This document shows positions 27,646 through 35,388 of a stretch of DNA of 64,000 nucleotides, one piece after another (the first letter of the stretch is position 1; the number at the start of each line of letters is the position of its first letter). The position numbers and the translations under genes are program-made. The stretch spans positions 2,828,213 through 2,892,212 of the forward strand of contig NZ_CP007161.1 in the NCBI RefSeq assembly GCF_000725285.1, read 5' to 3'. The notes under the pieces were generated by a model, which made no database searches, was not told the origin of the DNA, and worked only from the letters and a program-made list of their open reading frames with translations. Source of the DNA: Virgibacillus sp. SK37. GTDB lineage: Bacteria > Bacillota > Bacilli > Bacillales > Amphibacillaceae.

Positions 27646-28752
27646 ATGACTATCGACTACCAAGAAAGAATCAACCAACTAAAAAACAGTTTAACAGAAA
27701 AAAATATTGACATTGCTTTAATCACCGACCCATCCAATGTGTTTTATTACACTGGGTTTAACTCGGACCCTCATGAGCGTTTCATGGCCTTTGTTGTTGA
27801 TAATCGTACACAGGACTTAAAGCTTTTTGTGCCAGCACTAGATAAAGAAATGGCTGACCAGGGTTCAGTAATTAAAAACAGTATTCCTATTTCTGATGAG
27901 CAAGATCCCTTTGTTGTACTGAAAAGTGAACTCGGTGAAAATACCGACAAAATTGGTGTAGAAATGAAACATGTCACCATGTTACGTCACCAAAAGTTAC
28001 AAGGTGTTTTCCCTAAAGCTTCCTATGAGGACATACAGTCAAATATTAATCATCAGCGCCTGAAAAAATCCAGAGAAGAAATCAACTACCTTCAGGAAGC
28101 TGTAGATATTATTGAAAAAGTTCTTGAAGAAGGAATTAAGAAAGTAAAGATTGGCATGACAGAAGCTGAACTTGCAGCTGAACTCGAGTTTCTTATGAAA
28201 AAATTTGGAGCTTCTGGCCCTTCCTTTTCTACCATTGTATTAGCTGGTGAAAAGTCTGCCCTTCCACATGGTGTTCCAGGAGATCGGGAGTTCAAAAATG
28301 GTGACTTCCTCCTAATTGATTTTGGAGTAATTACACCAAAAGGATATTGTTCTGATATCACGAGAACGTTTGTGATTGGAGAGGCATCAGACAAACAAAA
28401 AGAAATCTATAATATTGTACTGGAATCCAACGAAGCAGGTATTCAAGCAGTAAAAGCTGGAGTGCCATTGAAAAACTTTGATATCGCTGCAAGAAACGTA
28501 ATTAATGAAAGTGGCTATGGAGATTATTTTCATAATCGAGTTGGACATGGTTTGGGAATCGAGGTACATGAAGAACCTTCCATTCATAGTAATAATGAAG
28601 AAATTGCAGAAGCCGGCCTCTTTTTCACAATTGAACCAGGCATCTATCTGCCGGAACTTGGTGGAGTAAGAATTGAAGATGAAGTGTTTATTAATGAGAA
28701 TGGTCAAAGAAAGGTTCTAACCTCCTTCCCGAAAGAGCTAAAAATATTATAA
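27646..28752 (+). CDS. M24 family aminopeptidase/Xaa-Pro dipeptidase
   Basis: About 368 residues. Residues 1-120 form the creatinase-type N-terminal domain (ALITDPSNVFYYTGF). The pita-bread catalytic domain follows with all five metal ligands in context: LLIDFGVITPKGYCSDITRTF, VGHGLGIEVHEEP, FTIEPGIYLPELGGVRIEDEV. It cleaves X-Pro bonds (PepQ/YpdF-like). I choose ATG 27646, 7 nt after TGGAGGATT, over the ATG 21 bp upstream. It is a single gene followed by a terminator. Confidence 0.92.
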   Translation: MTIDYQERINQLKNSLTEKNIDIALITDPSNVFYYTGFNSDPHERFMAFVVDNRTQDLKLFVPALDKEMADQGSVIKNSIPISDEQDPFVVLKSELGENTDKIGVEMKHVTMLRHQKLQGVFPKASYEDIQSNINHQRLKKSREEINYLQEAVDIIEKVLEEGIKKVKIGMTEAELAAELEFLMKKFGASGPSFSTIVLAGEKSALPHGVPGDREFKNGDFLLIDFGVITPKGYCSDITRTFVIGEASDKQKEIYNIVLESNEAGIQAVKAGVPLKNFDIAARNVINESGYGDYFHNRVGHGLGIEVHEEPSIHSNNEEIAEAGLFFTIEPGIYLPELGGVRIEDEVFINENGQRKVLTSFPKELKIL

Positions 28753-28754
28753 AG

Positions 28755-28792
28755 AGAAAGCTGCCCTTTGTTCGAAATGGGGCAGCTTTTCT
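28755..28792 (+). terminator. Terminator of the M24 peptidase gene
   Basis: AGAAAGCTGCCC pairs with GGGCAGCTTTTCT, followed by ATATTTTTT. Confidence 0.85.
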
Positions 28793-28934
28793 ATATTTTT
28801 TGCTGAACGTATTTATTTTTTAAGTAATTCGGATTATAGATAAACTTCGAAGTAACTATAAGTATTGTAAATTACTGTTTCTAAAAGGTACACTACTAAA
28901 ATATATCTTAATACGTTTTGATGATCATCAACCG

Positions 28935-29320
28935 CCATTGATTTCCATTGCAGATGAACGCTTTCACACCTCCGGGTACAAGTGCGACATCTGCTCGTTA
29001 CCTCGCAGTGTCTTCTTTGCCGCCCGGCAGGAGTCGTGGGCCAACAGGACGTTGGTCATGCAATCGTTGCCATAGGAGGTGGCGTTCTTAGATTGCCATC
29101 TTCCATTCCAATCAATTGGTATTGTTCTTTTATTTTAGAGAGTTAGAATACAGTCTATAGCGAAGGGGAAATATGAAGACTCCTGCGGGAAAAGCGAGAC
29201 TAGCGAGACCCCACAGAACGGAACGTTAGTGGAGTTCGAGGAGGCTCGCAGGCCGCCCGCGGAAAGCGGAATATTTCCCCGTAGCGGTGATTTACGCAGC
29301 CTCTATATTTTTAGTTAGTT
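28935..29320. repeat. Composite interspersed repeat, copy B (inverted relative to copy A)
   Basis: Module 2 (28935-29127) then module 1 (29158-29320), both as reverse complements of the copy at 17590-17972, so the whole composite is inverted. Module 1 is almost unchanged. Module 2 is longer here (about 190 against 140 bp) and keeps only its ends and a CCGGCAGGAGTC core. It fills the gene-free stretch 28793-29448. No coding potential was recognised. Confidence 0.85.
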
Positions 29321-29481
29321 CGCACTTTATTCCAACTCTGTAAGATTTGTTTGTATTAGATAACAGTTTGTAACTCTATCATTAAATCTGTTCTTGTATA
29401 GTGTAGCATTGCCGATCTTTCTGGTTTAACAGCCCTTTCTCATGGGAAATGCTCACTAACACAATTTTGAGGAGGGGTATT

Positions 29482-30042
29482 ATCAAACGATTTATAATGA
29501 TTTCCATTCTTTTTATTACAGCATTATTTATAACAGCTTGTGGCCAGTCAGAAAACGAAAATGCGGATGGGGAAAGTAACACAACTGGTTCCGAAGAGCA
29601 AAGTAATCAAACAGAAGACATGGAAAACGAGGATAATCAAGATACAGAAGCAGATAATAATGACCAACAGTCTTCTATTGATCCCAATGAGGAGGATATT
29701 AACAAAAAATTAGAGGACATAGATTACAATGAATTTGAACTTGAAGTTAATTATCCGGATAACAAAGAATATGAGGCAGAAATAGAGTATGATAATAAGC
29801 AGCTCACTGCCCAATTAAATAATGAATTGGAAGAGAACAATATGAATGGTAAGGCAGCATTTGATCAGCTTTACCCAAATGTTACAAAATTAACTATTAA
29901 TAAAGATACAAATAAAGATCAAGCTATTAAAGAAATTTTAGAGACGTTTGACTTGGATAAAGAGTACTTAGATTTTGAAGTACAATTAACTTTAAAAGAT
30001 GGAACTACCATTGAATACGAGGATGAGAAAACATCTTCTTAG
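29482..30042 (+). CDS. YusW-like domain lipoprotein, with likely non-AUG (ATC) start
   Basis: Secreted lipoprotein. A hydrophobic signal (MISILFITALFITAC) ends in the lipobox cysteine. About 60 residues of acidic N/E/D/Q-rich linker follow, then a C-terminal YusW-type domain (DYNEFELEVNYPDNKEYEAE to VQLTLKDGTTIEYED). Function is unknown. Start choice is odd. GAGGAGGGG (29469-29477) lies 4 nt before the codon ATC at 29482, giving (M)KRFIMISILF, a proper n-region with two basic residues. The first in-frame ATG (29497) is 19 nt from the site and would leave a signal peptide without positive charge. Either ATC is used as start or the start codon is mutated. Confidence 0.75.
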   Translation: MKRFIMISILFITALFITACGQSENENADGESNTTGSEEQSNQTEDMENEDNQDTEADNNDQQSSIDPNEEDINKKLEDIDYNEFELEVNYPDNKEYEAEIEYDNKQLTAQLNNELEENNMNGKAAFDQLYPNVTKLTINKDTNKDQAIKEILETFDLDKEYLDFEVQLTLKDGTTIEYEDEKTSS

Positions 30043-30072
30043 ATTAAAAGGTTGAGTATGGATAATCCTTAT

Positions 30073-30104
30073 GGAGCAACGATTTGCCGTTGCTCCTGTT
30101 TTTT
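30073..30104 (+). terminator. Terminator of the YusW-like gene
   Basis: GGAGCAACG pairs with CGTTGCTCC, followed by TGTTTTTTAT. Confidence 0.85.
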
Positions 30105-30163
30105 ATATCCACCATGCTATAATAAATATAGAAGATCGATTAAGATGAAAGGTGGAATAAACG

Positions 30164-30610
30164 TTGTCAAAAAAGGGCATAAAACGTCATGAGGTATTAA
30201 AACCGCTATCTCGACATCATATGATTGGTCTACATCTAGCATTAAAACTGAAGCGAGCCGGAACGAAAGAAAGCAGATGGACTGTCGATCAAATTATCCA
30301 GGATGCGGATCAATTCTGGAAGCCGGATGGACTTCGCCACTTTAAAGAAGAGGAAGAATTTCTTCTTCCCGCTTTTGCTGAAGCGGGCGACTTAGACCAC
30401 CCTCTCATCCAACTCATGCTTGAGGAGCATGAAAAAATCCGAGCAAATATGGATCTCCTTTTGCAGCATTCAATGAAGATATCTGAGATGCATGAACTCG
30501 GACACTTACTGGAGGAACACATCCGAAGAGAAGAGCGCGAAATTTTCCCTATGATAGAACAAGCTTTACCAGAAGATAAGTTACAACAACTTGCCCCTTA
30601 CTTACATTAA
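30164..30610 (+). CDS. Hemerythrin domain-containing protein
   Basis: 148-residue all-helical protein with the diiron hemerythrin ligand pattern: LSRHHMIGLHLAL (about 14-26), HFKEEEEFLLP (about 60-70), LEEHEKIRANMDLL (about 87-100) and LLEEHIRREEREIFP (about 118-132). Such proteins bind O2, NO or sense iron/redox state. The start is TTG behind AAAGGTGGAATAAACG. It is a single gene, convergent with the UbiB-like gene across a shared terminator. Confidence 0.88.
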   Translation: MSKKGIKRHEVLKPLSRHHMIGLHLALKLKRAGTKESRWTVDQIIQDADQFWKPDGLRHFKEEEEFLLPAFAEAGDLDHPLIQLMLEEHEKIRANMDLLLQHSMKISEMHELGHLLEEHIRREEREIFPMIEQALPEDKLQQLAPYLH

Positions 30611-30689
30611 ACTGGTAGCTATCTCACCAGTATTAGCTATTCTCACAAGTATGTAATTGATACGCTCAGTAGCTTTTTCCCTCATATGA

Positions 30690-30724
30690 GAAAGTGGCTC
30701 TATCGTTTGATAGAACCACTTTTA
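30690..30724. terminator. Bidirectional terminator between hemerythrin and UbiB-like genes
   Basis: AAAGTGGCTCTATC pairs with GATAGAACCACTTT around a GTTT loop. It overlaps the last codon of the minus-strand gene. Confidence 0.8.
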
Positions 30725-32392
30725 CATTCGTCCAGATTTTATAATAGTATAGATCATTAAAATAAACAATAACACTGCAATAACGGTTCCAATTTCGATA
30801 ATTGGCAAATCCCAGAGCATTGTCGTCTGGCCAGTGATGGCCGCTCCAATAATAAGGCCTGCCATTAAGATGCTAAATGACAGCAATATAATACTAAAGG
30901 AAAGGCGATTAATAATGCGATCCAGACGATGCATCACTGATTCCAATTGACTGACATTTATATCAAGCTTTACTTTACCTTTTTTTATAACAGACATAAT
31001 TTCTTTCATGTCTTTGGGTAAGTTCGTTAAAATATCAGCACTTTCCATCAGTTCCTTAATAGATCTTCCCATTAAATTCTTCGGATGGTAACGCCTTCTT
31101 ATCAGTTTTTTCGCATATGGTTCAACTGCTTTCATAATACTGAAATCAGAATCAAGTCGATTAATTACTCCCTCCAGAATGAGAATCACCTTGCTAAGGA
31201 TGGAAATTTCAGCTGGAATAGCAACTTTATGATGATAAGCAATCGTAAATATTTCCAGAATAATTTTACCCAAGCTACTTTGATTTGCCAATGTCTCTTC
31301 ATATTTTAACTGAAGATCATCTAAATCACGTTTCAAACGTTTTACATCTGTATCTTCATGCATTATGTCCATAGATGAAAAAGTTTTAATAATGGCATCT
31401 GAATTTCCATCCTGTAAATGGATTATGATGGAAGCGAAATGGTAATTTAATTCTTCACTAATTCGTCTTGCCATGCCAAAATCCAGAAAGGCTACGGTAT
31501 TTCCTGGCAGAACATAAATATTCCCCGCGTGAGGATCACCATGAAAAAATCCATGGTCTACAATTTGTTGGAGCATTGCATCAACGAGACGTTTTGCAAT
31601 TTGTTTGCGATCATAGCCTTGCTTATCTATTTCATCACATTTTGTTACTTTTATTCCTTTTACTAACTCCATCGTCAATACTTTCTCACTGGTAAATTCC
31701 CAATATATTTTCGGAATATAAACGGTTGGATCATTAGTGAACTGTTTGGCAATTCGTTCATTATTCCGCCCTTCCCTGATATAACTTAATTCATTGCGCA
31801 AGGAGTCTGAAAACTCTTCAATGATGTCCAGGATTCGGTATCTCCGTGCCCAACTTGTTCTTTCTTCCAATAATCGGCCAAGTCCTTGAACAATTTCTAA
31901 GTCTGTCTCCATTCGATGTTCAATATCAGGGCGTTGTACTTTGATAGCTACATCTTTTCCGTTATGTAATTTCCCCACATGTATTTGGCCAATAGAAGCA
32001 GTTGCCAGTGGTTCCTCATGTACATACTGAAACAGGTGGTCCATCGAATCCCCAAGTTCTTCCTCTACAATTCGTTGGACCTTATCAAATGAAAAAAACT
32101 GTACATCATCCTGCAACTTTTCAAGTTCTATAATGATTTCCTCAGGTAGGGCGTCATGTCGAGAACTTGCAATTTGACCAAGCTTGATAAAAGTTGGTCC
32201 AAGCTCTTGTAAGGTATTACGAAGCTTTCGACCAACATGTTGCAAATTAACATTAGCTGCTGTTTGTGTGTCTTTAGCTGCCCCTCTTTCCGTCAGACCA
32301 ATACGGAACAGTACGTGACTAAATCCATTACGAATAAGCGCATTAATAATTTCCTGATACCGCTTGGTGTGTCGAATTCTTTTTCCTAACAT
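30722..32392 (-). CDS. ABC1/UbiB/AarF-family atypical kinase-like protein
   Basis: About 556 residues. It has the KxGQ motif PTFIKLGQIASSR, the ATP-site lysine VAIKVQRP, the catalytic-loop HGFFHGDPHAGNIYV and the metal LDFGMARR, so the UbiB-type ATPase fold is complete. Two C-terminal membrane helices (SIILLSFSILMAGLIIG and IGTVIAVLLFILMIYTI) anchor it. In other bacteria UbiB homologues support isoprenoid quinone lipid metabolism; in menaquinone-using Bacillaceae the role is less clear. I choose the ATG at 32392 behind GGAGGAG over the 11-codon-longer frame. Single gene. Confidence 0.9.
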   Translation of the reverse strand: MLGKRIRHTKRYQEIINALIRNGFSHVLFRIGLTERGAAKDTQTAANVNLQHVGRKLRNTLQELGPTFIKLGQIASSRHDALPEEIIIELEKLQDDVQFFSFDKVQRIVEEELGDSMDHLFQYVHEEPLATASIGQIHVGKLHNGKDVAIKVQRPDIEHRMETDLEIVQGLGRLLEERTSWARRYRILDIIEEFSDSLRNELSYIREGRNNERIAKQFTNDPTVYIPKIYWEFTSEKVLTMELVKGIKVTKCDEIDKQGYDRKQIAKRLVDAMLQQIVDHGFFHGDPHAGNIYVLPGNTVAFLDFGMARRISEELNYHFASIIIHLQDGNSDAIIKTFSSMDIMHEDTDVKRLKRDLDDLQLKYEETLANQSSLGKIILEIFTIAYHHKVAIPAEISILSKVILILEGVINRLDSDFSIMKAVEPYAKKLIRRRYHPKNLMGRSIKELMESADILTNLPKDMKEIMSVIKKGKVKLDINVSQLESVMHRLDRIINRLSFSIILLSFSILMAGLIIGAAITGQTTMLWDLPIIEIGTVIAVLLFILMIYTIIKSGRM

Positions 32393-32560
32393 TTCATCAT
32401 TCTCCTCCACTTTGCAAGATACCATTGTACTAATTCCCTATACAGGTACATTGAAACAAATTATAGCTATTGAGAGATTTTTCTGAGGAAACAATATGCT
32501 GATTTTAGATTGCCAAGCACCCTACATTCATTCGTTCAAGTTAGTTTTCAGTTGCATTAC

Positions 32561-33778
32561 TTAGTCTGCATACCATTCCCTCACCTTTTGGTCGTTCGGG
32601 AGTAGAAAGGTCAATATCCCTAAAAGCGGGAAAAGAGAGATTGCTATCATTGTTGGGGTTAAGCCAACCCAATCGATTAGAGATCCAAGTGCTACCGAAC
32701 CAATGGCTCCCATACCAAATGCTAAACCAACGATTAACCCTGACATCATACCAATTTTCCCAGGCACCAATTCCTGTGCATATACAACGGTAACAGAGAA
32801 ACTGGACATAATAATAATCCCTAATAATCCAAGCAATATAATAGAAATAATAGGACCGGCATAAGGTAAAGCAATAGCAAGAGGGACTGCTGCCAAGAAA
32901 GACAATAAGATAACATTCCTCTTCCCAAATCGATCGGCAAATGGCCCCCCTAAAAAGGTTCCCACTGCACCCATAATCAGAAACGTAAAAATATAAATTT
33001 GGGATTTTGCGATAGATAGCCCATAGTTTTCAATAGCATAAAAAGCATAGAAATTAGAAATAGCGCTTGTATACCATGTGCGAGCAAAAACCAGAAATAC
33101 AAGGACAATTAAGGCATGCCGGATAGCAATAGAAGTCTTCTTGGAAGAACCGTCCTGCCTCTCCTTCTTTTTTGGAGCAGTGAAAACATGCATTTGTGCA
33201 GCATACCATCTCGCAATATGTATTAACAGGAAAACAGCAATCCCCGCTATGAGAGTGAACCAAATAGCGCCGAACTGTCCCAACGGCACAAGAACCAAGG
33301 CGGTTATAACAGGTGCCAGAGCCTGACCTGAATTTCCACCGACTTGATATATCGATTGTGCCAAACCTCTACGTGGTCCAGCAGCAAGATAGGCAACCCG
33401 GGACCCTTCAGGATGAAAGATAGCAGACCCTAAGCCAATAAATAATACACTAATTAATATTAATCCAAAATTTGGGGCAAGTGCCAACCCAGCCATTCCG
33501 AACATGCTGCTGGCAAGACCTATCGGTAAAGCATATGGACGTGGCTGTTTATCTGCATACATGCCTATTACTGGTTGCATGACAGAGGAAACCATATTTA
33601 AAGAAAAAGCAATAAAGCCTAACTGCGTAAATGTAAGGCCCATCGATTTCTCCAGTATAGGGAACATCGCTGGGATGACCGCTTGGAGCGTATCATTGAG
33701 TAAATGGCATGTTCCTATAATAAATAAAATTGGGTAGACTGTTTTATTCGTTAGTTGATTAGCAATTGTATTTCCCAT
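32561..33778 (-). CDS. MFS transporter, fosmidomycin-resistance (Fsr) type
   Basis: 405 residues, 12 membrane helices. The N-terminal LFIIGTCHLLNDTLQAVIPAMFP and the motif DKQPRPYALPIGLASSMFG match Fsr/major facilitator exporters. HPEGSRVAYLAAGPRRGLAQS, then VGGNSGQALAP, is the characteristic Fsr loop. It probably exports fosmidomycin-like phosphonates or other drugs. The natural substrate is unknown. ATG follows a GGGGAATAAG-type site. It is monocistronic, with repeats rather than genes downstream of its promoter side. Confidence 0.88.
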   Translation of the reverse strand: MGNTIANQLTNKTVYPILFIIGTCHLLNDTLQAVIPAMFPILEKSMGLTFTQLGFIAFSLNMVSSVMQPVIGMYADKQPRPYALPIGLASSMFGMAGLALAPNFGLILISVLFIGLGSAIFHPEGSRVAYLAAGPRRGLAQSIYQVGGNSGQALAPVITALVLVPLGQFGAIWFTLIAGIAVFLLIHIARWYAAQMHVFTAPKKKERQDGSSKKTSIAIRHALIVLVFLVFARTWYTSAISNFYAFYAIENYGLSIAKSQIYIFTFLIMGAVGTFLGGPFADRFGKRNVILLSFLAAVPLAIALPYAGPIISIILLGLLGIIIMSSFSVTVVYAQELVPGKIGMMSGLIVGLAFGMGAIGSVALGSLIDWVGLTPTMIAISLFPLLGILTFLLPNDQKVREWYAD

Positions 33779-33993
33779 CTTATTCCCCGTTCTATCAATT
33801 TCTTATTTTCGTTACATTATAGCATGTGTTTTAGGAAAAGAAAGTTAAGTATATAGAGATGAGCTACAAACTGTTTAGCTAATACGGGATGGGAATCGGG
33901 TCAGCATTTACTCACACAGCAATATAGTTCTCCAAGCTTTTGCTGACATAGAACCTGAAAGCGCGAAAATCTTTCCATGTCGAGGATTGATCA

Positions 33994-34201
33994 TATGATA
34001 GACATTCACAGGCATTGTCATAGCTTTAATGTCCGTCATTCGTTCTATGATAGACATTCAAGAGCAGTTTCATAGCTTTAATGTCCGTCATCCCCTCTAT
34101 GATAGACATTCAAGAGCAGTTTCATAGCTTTAATGTCCGTCATCCGCTTTATGATAGAGATTAACGAGCGTTTTTCTGGCTCCAATGTCCATCATTCATT
34201 T
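33994..34201. repeat. Four tandem 52-bp intergenic repeats with internal inverted arms
   Basis: Units start at 33994, 34046, 34098 and 34150, exactly 52 bp apart. The two middle units are nearly identical; the first and last have drifted. Each begins TATGATAGACATT and ends near AATGTCCGTCAT. These arms are almost complementary, so each unit can form a hairpin with a loop of about 25 bases. No spacers separate units and no reading frame is conserved. The array occupies the gene-free region 33779-34264. Confidence 0.9.
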
Positions 34202-34220
34202 TTTAATAGTGCTAAAAAAA

Positions 34221-34253
34221 ATAAAAGCGGAAGCAAGTGCTTTTCCGCTTTTA
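34221..34253 (-). terminator. Terminator of the Gly/Tyr-rich gene
   Basis: ATAAAAGCGGAA pairs with TTCCGCTTTTAT. A run of T follows on the minus strand (plus-strand A8). Confidence 0.8.
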
Positions 34254-34264
34254 TTCTTACATAA

Positions 34265-34582
34265 TCAATAATATCCTTTTCCATAACCTGGATATCCCCC
34301 ATAGCCAGGGTACCCACCATAATTACCTGAATAGCCATAACCTGGACCACCTGGATAGTAAGGACCATAACCATAACCAGGACCATACCCGCCATAGCCA
34401 GGCGAATAACCATATCCATAGTAACCTGGTCCATGATGAAACAGTTCTCCTCCTAAATAACCGAGACCAGCACCAATTAATCCAGCAGTAAGTGGAGTGA
34501 GACCGCCATAACCTGGACCGATAATTCTAGGATCGTTATGCTCGAACCCAGGTCCTCTGCTTCCATTGAAGTACATGCTCAT
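34265..34582 (-). CDS. Gly/Tyr/Pro-rich small protein, spore-coat-like
   Basis: 105 residues. A short ordinary N-terminus (MSMYFNGSRGPGFEHNDPRI) and a glycine-zipper-like hydrophobic segment (LTAGLIGAGLGYLGGELF) are followed by about 50 residues of degenerate GYG/GYGGYPG repeats. Composition resembles small insoluble coat, crust or envelope proteins of Bacillaceae, which cross-link through tyrosines. I know no specific family. ATG follows AAAGGAGAATGAGC, an excellent site, and a terminator follows the stop, so it is a real gene. Function is inferred from composition only. Confidence 0.75.
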   Translation of the reverse strand: MSMYFNGSRGPGFEHNDPRIIGPGYGGLTPLTAGLIGAGLGYLGGELFHHGPGYYGYGYSPGYGGYGPGYGYGPYYPGGPGYGYSGNYGGYPGYGGYPGYGKGYY

Positions 34583-34732
34583 TCTCCTTTATATACGACA
34601 TTGCTTTAGCCTATGTTTTTAATTAAAAATTGACTAGGCAACTGTCCTTAATAAGGAATTTTATTGAAAGAATGCATATTCATTTTAGGGGCGTTATCGA
34701 CTTTTGGAGGATAGTGCGACTTTATCTCGTGA

Positions 34733-34779
34733 AAAAACGTAGTAATACACCCAAATAACAGGTACATTACTACGCTTTT
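34733..34779 (-). terminator. Terminator of the sortase operon
   Basis: GCGTAGTAAT (minus strand) pairs with ATTACTACG and is followed by TTTTTTCA. Confidence 0.85.
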
Positions 34780-35388
34780 TCAACCTTCTATTAAATAAGC
34801 TTCTAATACAAACCGTTCCGGTGCTGCCCCAATATAATGAAATGGATAACAGGTGCTCACTGTTAAGGTAGCACGTGGTTTGGGTACAATTACTGTTCGG
34901 TCATCCGCATCCACAATTCTCGTTTTTCTCACCTTGTACGTAAATTTCCCTGCGGAAGTGGTAACAATCAATTCATCATTTACCCCCACTTCTCCAAGAC
35001 GACGGAATACGGTGTCCCGATGTCCGGATAATACCGAGTTATCAGCTTCACCAGGGAGTACACTGCCGGCGAAATGGCCAACTCCCTTTTCAAGTTCATC
35101 CTCATTTGTTCCATGATATATCGGTAATCTTGAATTTAGTTTAGGTATATATAATTCGCCGATTTCCTCACCCTCGGAAGGTTCTTTGGAGTATAATTGT
35201 TCTCTATCTTTCTTTTGCTTATCTACTAAAGCATCCTGCTGTATTTCCGGCTTAGTTGGTTGTTCTCCACCAAGGGCATATCCTTTCATGAAACTCCAAC
35301 CATTTAATAGAGTAAAAATAACTCCAATTCCAACTACTAATGCAGTGAGTATAAGCAGCGTATTTCTCTTCTTTTTACTCACTTGCAC
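34780..35388 (-). CDS. Class D sortase
   Basis: 202-residue membrane-anchored transpeptidase. An N-terminal helix (LLILTALVVGIGVIFTLLNG) is followed by the sortase fold with IGELYIPKLNSRLPIYHG, the catalytic histidine in VLSGHRDTVFRRLG (about 120) and the catalytic cysteine in ATLTVSTCYPFHYIG (about 181). The downstream arginine lies in AAPERFVLEA. It overlaps the end of the LPxTA-bearing surface protein gene by 14 bp, so the two form a dedicated enzyme/substrate pair that cleaves LPxTA and attaches the protein to the wall. Confidence 0.93.
   Translation of the reverse strand: MQVSKKKRNTLLILTALVVGIGVIFTLLNGWSFMKGYALGGEQPTKPEIQQDALVDKQKKDREQLYSKEPSEGEEIGELYIPKLNSRLPIYHGTNEDELEKGVGHFAGSVLPGEADNSVLSGHRDTVFRRLGEVGVNDELIVTTSAGKFTYKVRKTRIVDADDRTVIVPKPRATLTVSTCYPFHYIGAAPERFVLEAYLIEG

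Noticed and set aside
33994-34201. Possible CRISPR array
   Set aside because: Units abut with a constant 52-bp period and the whole unit is repeated; there are no unique spacers and no cas genes in the window.
34237-34491. His/Asn-rich plus-strand frame
   Set aside because: Antisense shadow of the Gly/Tyr-rich gene, which has the strong ribosome site and terminator.
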